Below, piece after piece: positions 7,425 through 14,840 of a stretch of DNA of 38,485 nucleotides. The translations under genes and the position numbers were made by a program. The notes under the pieces are model-generated. The model saw only the letters and a program-made list of their open reading frames with translations. It ran no database searches and had not been told where the DNA came from. Source of the DNA: an uncultured Mycoplasmatota bacterium (lineage in GTDB: Bacteria > Bacillota_I > Bacilli_A > RF39 > UBA660); the NCBI GenBank assembly GCA_900543675.1, contig UQRY01000017.1, positions 1 to 38,485 of the forward strand. The letters are read 5' to 3'. How positions within the stretch are numbered: the stretch's first letter is position 1; every line of letters begins with the position of its first letter.

Positions 7425-7670
7425 TTAGTCATCTTGATCTAAAGGTTTAAATAAATCTCTAACATCGACACCAAGTACTGTAGCAAACTTCCATATTGTT
7501 CCTAAACTAAATGTCTGTTTATAATTAGGACTTTCAATATTCATAATAAAACCCTCACTATAGTTACACTCCATAGCAAATTTAGCAATAGTAAAATGTT
7601 TTAACTTTCGCAATCTTTTTAAATTTTGACCAACAAGATAATACACATAATTTTCATCATTTTTATCCAT
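7425..7670 (-). CDS. XRE-family helix-turn-helix regulator
   Basis: An 81-residue protein consisting of a single Cro/C1-type HTH. The pattern VGQNLKRLRKLKHFTIAKFAMECNYSEGFIMNIES matches the usual 'lG..ik.lR...glsq..lA...g.s...is.iE' layout, and SLGTIWKFATVLGVDVRDLF is the typical closing helix. It is a DNA-binding domain only, with no effector or peptidase domain. It is divergent from a two-gene surface-protein unit. The intervening 131 bp hold two near-identical 16-bp repeats that are likely operators for it. Confidence 0.85.
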   Translation of the reverse strand: MDKNDENYVYYLVGQNLKRLRKLKHFTIAKFAMECNYSEGFIMNIESPNYKQTFSLGTIWKFATVLGVDVRDLFKPLDQDD

Positions 7671-7705
7671 TAATATACACCACTTTTCTAAGTCAAAATA
7701 AGTTT

Positions 7706-7743
7706 CTCATTTATTCGGTGAAAAAAACTCACTTGTTCGGTGA
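7706..7743. repeat. Two 16-bp direct repeats, candidate XRE operator
   Basis: CTCATTTATTCGGTGA (7706-7721) and CTCACTTGTTCGGTGA (7728-7743) differ at two positions and start 22 bp apart, close to two helical turns. The second also contains a short inverted repeat CTCAC/GTGAG and overlaps the -35 region of the promoter for the downstream surface genes. Binding by the adjacent XRE protein is inference. Confidence 0.6.
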
Positions 7744-7759
7744 GCTTTTGTGCTATAAT
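7733..7759 (+). promoter_or_regulatory. Promoter of the surface-protein pair
   Basis: A perfect -10 TATAAT (7754-7759) is preceded by TTGTTC (7733-7738) at a short 15-bp spacing. The -35 lies inside the second direct repeat. Confidence 0.55.
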
Positions 7760-7801
7760 AATGACAATAGAGAAAGATAAAACTTAAAAAGAAGGTATTG
7801 T

Positions 7802-8275
7802 ATGAAAAAGCCAAAAATTCTTATTCTAATCTTTAGTATCCTATTATTTTCTCTTATTCTAAAAGAATCTTATGCTTATTTTAACGCTACTAATCAATCG
7901 CTATCTCAACAAGTTTCAACTGGGCAATTTATCTATGATGTAACTATAGACACCAATCCCAATTATATAGAAAATAATATTGCTTATTTTAGAGTGAAAA
8001 TAACCAATACCAAAGATGGAAAAACTAATCCTACTCCAATTAAATATCAATTAACACTTCAAAACGAGGAGGGTTCAAATGGAATTTTCTATTACATCGA
8101 TTCAGAAGGAAATACTAGTAGTGAATCAGGAGAATACTTAAATAAAATTACTAGTCAAGAATACACTTTTGGTACAACCAAAGAAACAAGAGAATTTAAA
8201 GTATATGTCAAAGTACCAAGTGGAGTGAAAAAAGTTGTAAATTTTAAAATAGACATAGAAACTAAGCAAGTATAA
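7802..8275 (+). CDS. Small secreted/surface protein, TasA-like signal region
   Basis: A 157-residue protein with an N-terminal hydrophobic signal or anchor (residues 4-20) ending in SYAYFNAT, the layout seen in TasA/camelysin-type surface proteins. The rest (TGQFIYDVTIDTNPNYIENNIAYFRVKITNTKDGK... to the C-terminus) is beta-rich, with alternating hydrophobic residues and an ITNT..G pattern like those folds. No protease or sortase motif is visible. It is followed after 11 bp by a larger surface protein with a similar start, so the two are co-transcribed. The XRE regulator divergent from them is the likely switch. TasA kinship is suggested, not demonstrated. Confidence 0.6.
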   Translation: MKKPKILILIFSILLFSLILKESYAYFNATNQSLSQQVSTGQFIYDVTIDTNPNYIENNIAYFRVKITNTKDGKTNPTPIKYQLTLQNEEGSNGIFYYIDSEGNTSSESGEYLNKITSQEYTFGTTKETREFKVYVKVPSGVKKVVNFKIDIETKQV

Positions 8276-8286
8276 GGAGGTAGAAC

Positions 8287-10020
8287 ATGAACAAAAAATT
8301 AATTATTTTAGGGTTCCTACTAATTATCGGTGGAGTAATACTAACCTTAAATAATAGTTTTTCTTATTTTGGAGCAAGTAACACCTATACTGGTTCAATA
8401 ACTGTACCAGAAAATAATTATTGTATAAATAATGGGATTACTAATTTAAATGACTGTCTATTAGTGATGGAAAATTATGCAGCTTCTCCAGAAGAAGCAA
8501 AAACGTATATTGAATCCAAAGGCGAAGCAAATACTAGTCAAACAGCACCTACATTAATTTATAGAGAAATAACTACTGAAGTATCTGATACAGAAAACGG
8601 AATCCTTTCAACAACCGCACATTATACTATAGGAAAAAAATACACTTTCAATCAAAATACTGGGATGTTTACCATACAAGAATACAATAATAATGAATTA
8701 ACTGATGAATATTTAAACTATTATACATGTGGGCCAACAACTTCTACTCAAATATCATGTAGTACCTTATACCAAATCAAAGCCTATGAAAAAGTAACAG
8801 TATCAGGCACTACAACCTATAAAATAACTCAAGCAATTCGTCATAATTATAGTGAATTAGAATCATTCGATTCAGAAATTGGCTTATATGCAACCCAAGA
8901 TAATGAAGGAACTACATACTTCTATCGTGGGAATGTTCAAAATAATTACGTCTCTTTCGCTGGATATATTTGGCGAATTGTAAGAATAAATGGAAATAGA
9001 AGTATTCGTCTAATTTATTCAGGAACATCAACTAATGCCAGCGGAAATGAAACTTCAATTGGAACTAGTCAATATTATCAAAAAGCTTATGATCCTACTT
9101 ACCTAGGATATCAATATCATGAAAATTTAAGTCTAAAAGACAATCAAACAATAACTAACTATAATAACCTAACCGATAATAAAATTTATTACTATAGTGA
9201 TTCTTATACATTTAACAAAGAAACAAGGCAATTTTCTTTAACTGGCAACAAAATATCTGGAACATGGAAAAGTGTTAATCAAGAGGTCATTGCTAACTAT
9301 CCTTATACTTGCCGAAGTGAATCAGAAAATGGAACCTGTGTCTTCCTATTAAGAATGAAAGAATACAGTAGTCCATCTAGTGCGAAAGTAAATTACATTA
9401 CCTATTCTTCAGTTGATTACCCATCCATATTAAATAATACTGATAATTCCACCATCAAAGAAAAAATAGATAATTGGTTCGCTACTAACATACAAAATAA
9501 GCAAGATAATAATGGCACTAGTTATTCTTCATATCTAAGTGATGAAATATTTTGTAACGATCGAACCTTTACTTCAGGGGATGGCTATTCTATTTCTAAA
9601 AGAACAGAATTTTCTTCATATTATAGAAACGTACGTCAAAAAAAACCAAATCTAATTTGTAACCAAACACAAGATAAATTCACCGTAAGTAGTAATAATG
9701 GAAATGGAAAACTAACTTATCCAGTTGGATTATTAACCATCGATGAAGTAGCATTAGCAGGAGGAGTCTATCCAGCTGTAAATAACAAATATTATCTAGC
9801 AACTGGCCAACCCTACTGGACAATGTCACCGGTTGTTTTTGATTCTAATTATGCATACGCATACACAGGAAATATCAGTGCAGCTGGACATATAACTACA
9901 GCTACTGCGACAACTTCATACGGCGTCCGCCCAGTCATCAATCTATCACCCGATATTTTAATTACAGGCGGAGATGGAACGAAAAATAATCCTTACACAG
10001 TCGCACTTCCCAACAATTAA
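8287..10020 (+). CDS. Large anchored surface protein with DUF6273-like C-terminus
   Basis: 577 residues. An N-terminal membrane anchor (5-22) is followed by SFSYFGAS, the same junction style as its upstream neighbour. The middle is Asn-, Thr- and Tyr-rich, with Cys pairs that could form disulphides (CINNGITNLNDC; YYTCGPTTSTQISC; CRSESENGTC). From about residue 225, VSFAGYIWRIVRINGNRSIRLIYSG, and later PYWTMSPVVF... and YGVRPVINLSPD, resemble the 'WRV ... YWLRSP ... GVRPAL' pattern of DUF6273/formylglycine-enzyme-like surface domains in gut Bacillota. No catalytic residues can be assigned. AAGGAGG precedes the ATG and a terminator follows. Confidence 0.7.
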   Translation: MNKKLIILGFLLIIGGVILTLNNSFSYFGASNTYTGSITVPENNYCINNGITNLNDCLLVMENYAASPEEAKTYIESKGEANTSQTAPTLIYREITTEVSDTENGILSTTAHYTIGKKYTFNQNTGMFTIQEYNNNELTDEYLNYYTCGPTTSTQISCSTLYQIKAYEKVTVSGTTTYKITQAIRHNYSELESFDSEIGLYATQDNEGTTYFYRGNVQNNYVSFAGYIWRIVRINGNRSIRLIYSGTSTNASGNETSIGTSQYYQKAYDPTYLGYQYHENLSLKDNQTITNYNNLTDNKIYYYSDSYTFNKETRQFSLTGNKISGTWKSVNQEVIANYPYTCRSESENGTCVFLLRMKEYSSPSSAKVNYITYSSVDYPSILNNTDNSTIKEKIDNWFATNIQNKQDNNGTSYSSYLSDEIFCNDRTFTSGDGYSISKRTEFSSYYRNVRQKKPNLICNQTQDKFTVSSNNGNGKLTYPVGLLTIDEVALAGGVYPAVNNKYYLATGQPYWTMSPVVFDSNYAYAYTGNISAAGHITTATATTSYGVRPVINLSPDILITGGDGTKNNPYTVALPNN

Positions 10021-10030
10021 AGTAAAATAA

Positions 10031-10057
10031 AAGAATCGTATTAAACGACTCTTTTTT
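10031..10057. terminator. Terminator between convergent genes
   Basis: The stem AAGAATCGT (10031-10039) / ACGACTCTT (10045-10053), with one G-T pair, is flanked by an A-rich side and a T run. It serves the surface gene and possibly the convergent nadE operon. Confidence 0.75.
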
Positions 10058-11969
10058 AATCTAAATCTTTAAGCCAAGAACGAACACTCGCATCACTTGG
10101 CATTCTTAAATCTCCTCTTGGAGAAAGGCTAACTGTTCCTACTTTTGGACCATCTGGTAGACAGTTTCGTTTAAATTGTTGTGAGAAGAATCTCTTGATG
10201 AAAACTTTTAACCACTGTTTAATCTCTTCTTCCTGATAATCAGGTTCAAAAGTTTTAGTCGCTAAGAATAAAATTTTATCTAAAGATGCCCCATAACGGA
10301 AAAAGTGATATAAGAAGAAGTCATGAAGTTCATAAGGACCAATCTTATCTTCCGTTTTTTGTTCAATTTCGCCCTCTTCTGTTGGTGGCAACAACTCTGG
10401 AGAAATAGGTGTATCTAAAATATCATAGAGAATGTCTTTTACTTTTTCATCACTATCCGCAACAAAGCGAACTAAATACTTAACTAATGTCTTAGGAATA
10501 CTATTATTAACGGCATACATACTCATATGATCACCATTATAAGTACACCATCCTAACGCAAGTTCGGAAAGGTCTCCTGTTCCTACCACAATTCCGCCAA
10601 CCTCATTCGCAACATCCATTAAAATTTGAGTTCTCTCACGAGCCTGAATGTTCTCATAGGCAACATCATAAACTTTTGGATCATGACCAATATCCTTCAT
10701 ATGTAATAAACTAGCTTCTACAATCGGAATTTCTCTTACCTCTACATCATAGGCCTTCATTAACTTTAACGCATTATCCAAAGTTCGTTTCGTCGTTCCA
10801 AATCCCGGCATGGTAATCGCTACAATATTTTTCGTCGAAATTCCCAATTTTTTATAAGCTTCGACTATAACCAAGAAAGCAAGAGTAGAATCCAATCCAC
10901 CTGAAATACCAATAACCGTTTTCTCACAGTGAATATGATGGAGACGTTTCGCTAAACCACAAGCCTGAATTTGAAAAATCTCATGACAACGTTCTGTTCT
11001 TTTTGTCAAATCATGTGGAACAAATGGAAAATGTTCATAATCACGACGTAAAGTAGAACTATCTGGAACATGAACCATAATTTCACGACAAGGTTTACTT
11101 GGATGAATTCCCATATAACTGATATCTTTTATTCTAAGTGTATGTAACTTAAAAACATCAATATCCGCAATTAACATCTCGCTATCAAATTGAAAGCGTT
11201 TACTTTCTGTTAAGATTGCCCCATTTTCACTAATTAAAGCATGACCAGAAAACACCACATCACTACTAGATTCAAATACACCACTCGATGTATAAACATA
11301 TCCAGCTATCAACTTACTAGATTGATTAGACACTAAACTACGGCGATATTGATATTTACCAATTAACTCATTACTACTAGATAAATTAAACAATAAATGC
11401 GCTCCATTTAACGCCAAATCCTGACTAGGTGGTAAAACACTCCATAAATCTTCACAAATCTCAATACCGAAAGAGATTTCCGAATAGTCTAAATCGCGGA
11501 AAATAAGATCTGTCCCAATAGGAACCGTCTGTCCTAAAATCTCCACTTCTTTTTTCATTAGATCAAGACTAGAAGAGAACCATCTTTGTTCATAAAATTC
11601 ATTATAATTAGGAATATACGTCTTAGGTACTACACCTAGGATTTTTCCTTTTTGAATAACAAGTGCACAGTTAAATAACTGATTATCGATAGAAAGTGGC
11701 ATACCCAAAATAGTGATCAATTCTAACTTTTCACTCGCATTAAGAATTACTTTCAACTGTTCTAAAACATCGGTTAATAGATCCCGTTGAAAAAATAAAT
11801 CTCCACATGTATAGCCAGTAAGCGATAATTCAGGAAAAGTTAAAATTCCTACTTCTTCTTTCTCAGCTTTCATCATTTCCTGAACAATTTGTTCCTGATT
11901 ATAAGTACAATCGGCTACTACTAATTTAGGAACACTAGCTCCTACTCGTACAAATCCATATTTTTTCAT
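10056..11969 (-). CDS. nadE: Glutamine-dependent NAD+ synthetase
   Basis: Amidates NaAD to NAD+ with ammonia channelled from glutamine, the last step of the pathway. The 637-residue protein has both domains. The nitrilase-type glutaminase shows its triad E47 (FPELSLTGY), K116 (VPKTYIPNY) and C172 (GIEICEDLW). The synthetase domain has the PP-loop SGGLDS at 356-361 and GTGDLSELALGWCTYNGDHMSMYAVN. Length and domain order fit the long glutamine-using NadE rather than the short ammonia-dependent type. AGGAGG precedes the ATG. It is the last gene of the pncA operon, 9 bp after the Nudix gene. Its substrate must come from NadD, which is broken in this window. Confidence 0.97.
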   Translation of the reverse strand: MKKYGFVRVGASVPKLVVADCTYNQEQIVQEMMKAEKEEVGILTFPELSLTGYTCGDLFFQRDLLTDVLEQLKVILNASEKLELITILGMPLSIDNQLFNCALVIQKGKILGVVPKTYIPNYNEFYEQRWFSSSLDLMKKEVEILGQTVPIGTDLIFRDLDYSEISFGIEICEDLWSVLPPSQDLALNGAHLLFNLSSSNELIGKYQYRRSLVSNQSSKLIAGYVYTSSGVFESSSDVVFSGHALISENGAILTESKRFQFDSEMLIADIDVFKLHTLRIKDISYMGIHPSKPCREIMVHVPDSSTLRRDYEHFPFVPHDLTKRTERCHEIFQIQACGLAKRLHHIHCEKTVIGISGGLDSTLAFLVIVEAYKKLGISTKNIVAITMPGFGTTKRTLDNALKLMKAYDVEVREIPIVEASLLHMKDIGHDPKVYDVAYENIQARERTQILMDVANEVGGIVVGTGDLSELALGWCTYNGDHMSMYAVNNSIPKTLVKYLVRFVADSDEKVKDILYDILDTPISPELLPPTEEGEIEQKTEDKIGPYELHDFFLYHFFRYGASLDKILFLATKTFEPDYQEEEIKQWLKVFIKRFFSQQFKRNCLPDGPKVGTVSLSPRGDLRMPSDASVRSWLKDLD

Positions 11970-11978
11970 TTCTTCCTC

Positions 11979-12578
11979 CTAATAACTTTTTAAATATTGT
12001 TTGGCTTTTTCTAAGGCAAGTTGTGAATTTGCTCCCTTGATAATACCATTATCTAACATTTCATACGCTTCGTCTACCCGACAAATAAAATAATGAATAA
12101 ATTCATCCTTATCTAGCATTTGTTCTGACACTTTAAGACACCCTTTAGCTAAGACAATAGAGTTATAAGCACTAGAACACCCTTCGTCTTGATAACAACC
12201 ACCTAACAAAGTAAATTCCTGTCCCTGATAACCAGTTTCTTCTTGAAGTTCTCTCTTAGCTGCCATAATTGGCGTTTCGCCCTTTTCGATATATCCAGCT
12301 GGAAAACCAATTCCTACTCCTTCTTTAGTATGTACCCGAGGCTCAATAGTCATAACTACTTCTCCATCTAAAGTAACCGGAACAATAATCACCGCATCGC
12401 CATTTCTTCCCTGTTTCAACAATTTTTCTCGCACAAGCATCTTTCCATTAGCGAGCAAATAACGCCTACGTGTTGTCGTCAAGAAAGACTGTTTTGGCAT
12501 AATATTTACTTCTTCATTCCCAATAATCTGATAGTCTTCTTGATAACGAGCTAACTCTTCTAGTTTTTCTTTACGCAT
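11979..12578 (-). CDS. Nudix hydrolase, probable ADP-ribose pyrophosphatase
   Basis: Contains a complete Nudix box GYIEKGETPIMAAKRELQEETGY, with all metal-binding Glu present, preceded by GIGFPA, as in ADP-ribose pyrophosphatases. N-terminal beta strands and the central VIIVPVTLDGEVVMTIEPR fit the same family. The ATG at 12578 is chosen because AGGTGA lies at the right distance; a GTG at 12587 is possible but overlaps that site. It overlaps the end of pncB by 8 bp. It is probably an ADPRase that hydrolyses ADP-ribose to AMP and ribose 5-phosphate. That would recycle NAD breakdown products and remove the ligand to which NrtR regulators respond. The exact substrate is inferred from the motif and operon. 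Confidence 0.85.
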   Translation of the reverse strand: MRKEKLEELARYQEDYQIIGNEEVNIMPKQSFLTTTRRRYLLANGKMLVREKLLKQGRNGDAVIIVPVTLDGEVVMTIEPRVHTKEGVGIGFPAGYIEKGETPIMAAKRELQEETGYQGQEFTLLGGCYQDEGCSSAYNSIVLAKGCLKVSEQMLDKDEFIHYFICRVDEAYEMLDNGIIKGANSQLALEKAKQYLKSY

Positions 12579-14055
12579 GATATTCACCTAACTTTTTTTG
12601 ATAATTCTCCTTTTTCTCACGAACATTTCTTAATTCATTATCTAACATTTCTTCTTTTAAATTTCGTAAATTTTCACTTAAATCGACATAATAGGTATGT
12701 GGGTGATAAATATCGGTAATTCTATCCGTCAATGTCTCATATTCCCTCTTACAATATTCCCGTGATAACTTAAGATCAGGCACTTCATAAATTAAATTTC
12801 CTTCTTCAAAGATAGGAACTTGTAACTCACGAACCGTATAGTTAGAAAGTTCCGTCTTCTTCCAAGGATTTTTATCATCAACTAACGTGTAATGATTAGT
12901 ATTGATCACTTCGTCATGACGCACGATTACATCACCTAATACTTTACCAGTCTCTTTATCATAGAAACGGTAGACCTTTTTATAATCAGGATTTAATACT
13001 TTAACTGTATCTTCACTAACTTTAATTCGTGGGATAATTTGATCATCCTTTTCAACAGCAACTAACTTATAGACAAAGTTCGCTCTATCTCGACTAGCCA
13101 CAATATTATCGCCAATACCATAACTATCAATTTCTGCCCCATTCTTAAGCATAGTATCTACCATCCGTGCATCTAAACCATTCGATACACAAATATCTAC
13201 ATAATCCATTCCTGCTTCTTTAAACATTTGTCTTGCCATTCTCGTTAAATAAACCAAATCTCCACTATCAATTCTGATTCCTTTTAACCGAAAACCAAGT
13301 GGTCCTAAATACTCTTTTTGAAGACGAATCGCATTTAAAATACCACATTCTACATCATAAGTATCGACTAGTAAAACAAGACTATTCTTATCAGGAGCAT
13401 GTTTAGCATACTCTAAAAAGGCATCGTATTCATTGTCATAAGATTGAACCAAGGCATGAGCGATTGTACCAACGACTGGAATCTGATACTCTTTTCCAGC
13501 TAAGACGTTACTTGTCGCACTACATCCTCCTAAATATGCATACTTACTTTCTAAAAGAGTCGCATCAATTCCTCCACGTACACGTCTAGCACCAAACTCC
13601 GCAACGGCTTTCCCTTTGGCTGCTTCTGTAATTTGTTTACTAGCTGTAGCCGTCAAACTTCCGGTATTAAAACAAGTAAGAAGTGCTGTTTCTAAAATCT
13701 GTGCTTCAATAATTGGCGCTTTAATTGTCATAATTGGTTCATTAGGGAAAATCATTGTCCCATCAGGAACCGCATAAACATCACCAGTAAAATGAAGATC
13801 TTTTAAATAATCAAGAAATTCTTCTGTTAATTTACCTGTTGAACGTAAATATTCGATATCCTCCTCATCAAAGTGAAAGTTTCGAATATAATCGATTGCT
13901 TCTTCTAAACCACCAGCTACTTGATAACCACTACCTAAAACATTACTACGATAAAAAACATCGAAATAAGCAATTTCCTCACATCTACCAGAATGATAAT
14001 AAATATCTGCCATCGTAAGTTCATAAAGATCAGTCATTAATGATTTATTTTTCAT
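12571..14055 (-). CDS. pncB: Nicotinate phosphoribosyltransferase
   Basis: Converts nicotinate, PRPP and ATP to nicotinate mononucleotide, the committed step of salvage. The 494-residue length fits the longer Bacillota type. The N-terminus SLMTDLYELTMADIYYHSGRCEEIAYFDVFYR is diagnostic. Further family regions are AEFGARRVRGGIDATLLESKYAYLGGCSATSNVLAG, the GTIAHALVQS segment carrying the phosphorylated catalytic His, and the substrate loop GIRIDSGDL. Its start is 1 bp from the end of pncA, and it overlaps the Nudix gene. Prs, in the other operon under the same palindrome, would supply PRPP. Confidence 0.97.
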   Translation of the reverse strand: MKNKSLMTDLYELTMADIYYHSGRCEEIAYFDVFYRSNVLGSGYQVAGGLEEAIDYIRNFHFDEEDIEYLRSTGKLTEEFLDYLKDLHFTGDVYAVPDGTMIFPNEPIMTIKAPIIEAQILETALLTCFNTGSLTATASKQITEAAKGKAVAEFGARRVRGGIDATLLESKYAYLGGCSATSNVLAGKEYQIPVVGTIAHALVQSYDNEYDAFLEYAKHAPDKNSLVLLVDTYDVECGILNAIRLQKEYLGPLGFRLKGIRIDSGDLVYLTRMARQMFKEAGMDYVDICVSNGLDARMVDTMLKNGAEIDSYGIGDNIVASRDRANFVYKLVAVEKDDQIIPRIKVSEDTVKVLNPDYKKVYRFYDKETGKVLGDVIVRHDEVINTNHYTLVDDKNPWKKTELSNYTVRELQVPIFEEGNLIYEVPDLKLSREYCKREYETLTDRITDIYHPHTYYVDLSENLRNLKEEMLDNELRNVREKKENYQKKLGEYHA

Positions 14056-14056
14056 C

Positions 14057-14653
14057 TTAATTCATCTCCTTTCTAAGAACTTTAGCTCCCTGTTGAGCAA
14101 GTAATAAATAAGCTGCATCGCTGTATAAAGAGGCATCATGATATGGAGCATCATAGGTCTCAATTCCTTCTTGATGAACGTTAACCTCAACTCGACGATT
14201 GTTCTGATCAAAATAATTCATCATACCAACTACACCATTCACTACACAAATATCTGTACAACAACCAACTACATCAAAATGATCAATATTATTCATCTCT
14301 TCCATTAACTCTGTAAAACCTGGAGCTTCACGGAAACTCGTACAATTTTTCTCTAATGTATAAACATTTTCTAAAGATAAATAAGGTTGAAACTCATCAA
14401 TAATTTCTGCCTCCGTTGTCCCTTTAATACAATGTCTAATCTCTCCAAAACGGTCATGTTCTACTGAATCCATCTCATGACAATCCTTAATAAATAAAAT
14501 CATTTCTCCATTTTTAACATATTGATCCAATAATTTTTTCTGATAAGGAATCACCGCTTCAATTCGCTTATCGTGTAGTCCTCCTTCTCTTACAAATCCA
14601 TTTACCATATCGACTACAATTAACCCTTTATGGTACACTTTTAAATTTTTCAT
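14057..14653 (-). CDS. pncA: Nicotinamidase
   Basis: Hydrolyses nicotinamide to nicotinate and ammonia, feeding PncB. This isochorismatase-fold enzyme of 198 residues has the triad D15 (LIVVDMVNGF), K102 (YTLEKNCTSF) and C136 (GCCTDICV). The HCIKGT segment before the second half is typical of nicotinamidases. The ATG at 14653 has a strong GGAGG; an upstream TTG in the same frame lies within the operator and is rejected. First gene of the pncA-pncB-Nudix-nadE operon, behind two operator palindromes. Confidence 0.94.
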   Translation of the reverse strand: MKNLKVYHKGLIVVDMVNGFVREGGLHDKRIEAVIPYQKKLLDQYVKNGEMILFIKDCHEMDSVEHDRFGEIRHCIKGTTEAEIIDEFQPYLSLENVYTLEKNCTSFREAPGFTELMEEMNNIDHFDVVGCCTDICVVNGVVGMMNYFDQNNRRVEVNVHQEGIETYDAPYHDASLYSDAAYLLLAQQGAKVLRKEMN

Positions 14654-14667
14654 ATTATCCTCCGTTC

Positions 14668-14688
14668 TTATTAACAAATTATTAATAA
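14668..14688. promoter_or_regulatory. NrtR-type operator, pncA-proximal copy
   Basis: Arms TTATTAA (14668-14674) and TTAATAA (14682-14688) surround a 7-bp spacer, as in the prs copies. It lies in the pncA leader immediately before the ribosome binding site. Its centre is 67 bp from that of the distal copy. Confidence 0.75.
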
Positions 14689-14731
14689 CAAAAGGTACAA
14701 AAAATAGTTATTTGAAACCTCATTTTGTCTT

Positions 14732-14758
14732 TTGTTATTAACATTATATTAATAACAA
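14732..14758. promoter_or_regulatory. NrtR-type operator centred on the pncA -10 box
   Basis: Perfect 10-bp arms TTGTTATTAA (14732-14741) and TTAATAACAA (14749-14758) are identical to those of the distal prs operator, around a 7-bp spacer that contains TATAAT on the minus strand. Repressor binding would directly block the promoter. Confidence 0.84.
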
Positions 14759-14771
14759 TCAAACTTGTCAA
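14743..14771 (-). promoter_or_regulatory. Promoter of the pncA-nadE operon
   Basis: A fully consensus promoter on the minus strand: TTGACA (14771-14766), 17-bp spacer, TATAAT (14748-14743). Such strength suggests that expression is set mainly by the overlapping operator. Confidence 0.88.
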
Positions 14772-14796
14772 TATCTTTTTAACAAAAAGTTAAAAA

Positions 14797-14832
14797 GAAT
14801 ATAAAAAAAAGAAACATCATTAAAGATGCTTC
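14797..14832 (-). terminator. Terminator of the tyrS-propeller unit
   Basis: On the minus strand, GAAGCATC / GATGTTTC (14832-14825 and 14818-14811), with one G-T pair, is followed by a run of T. Confidence 0.85.
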
Positions 14833-14840
14833 CTCAAAAA

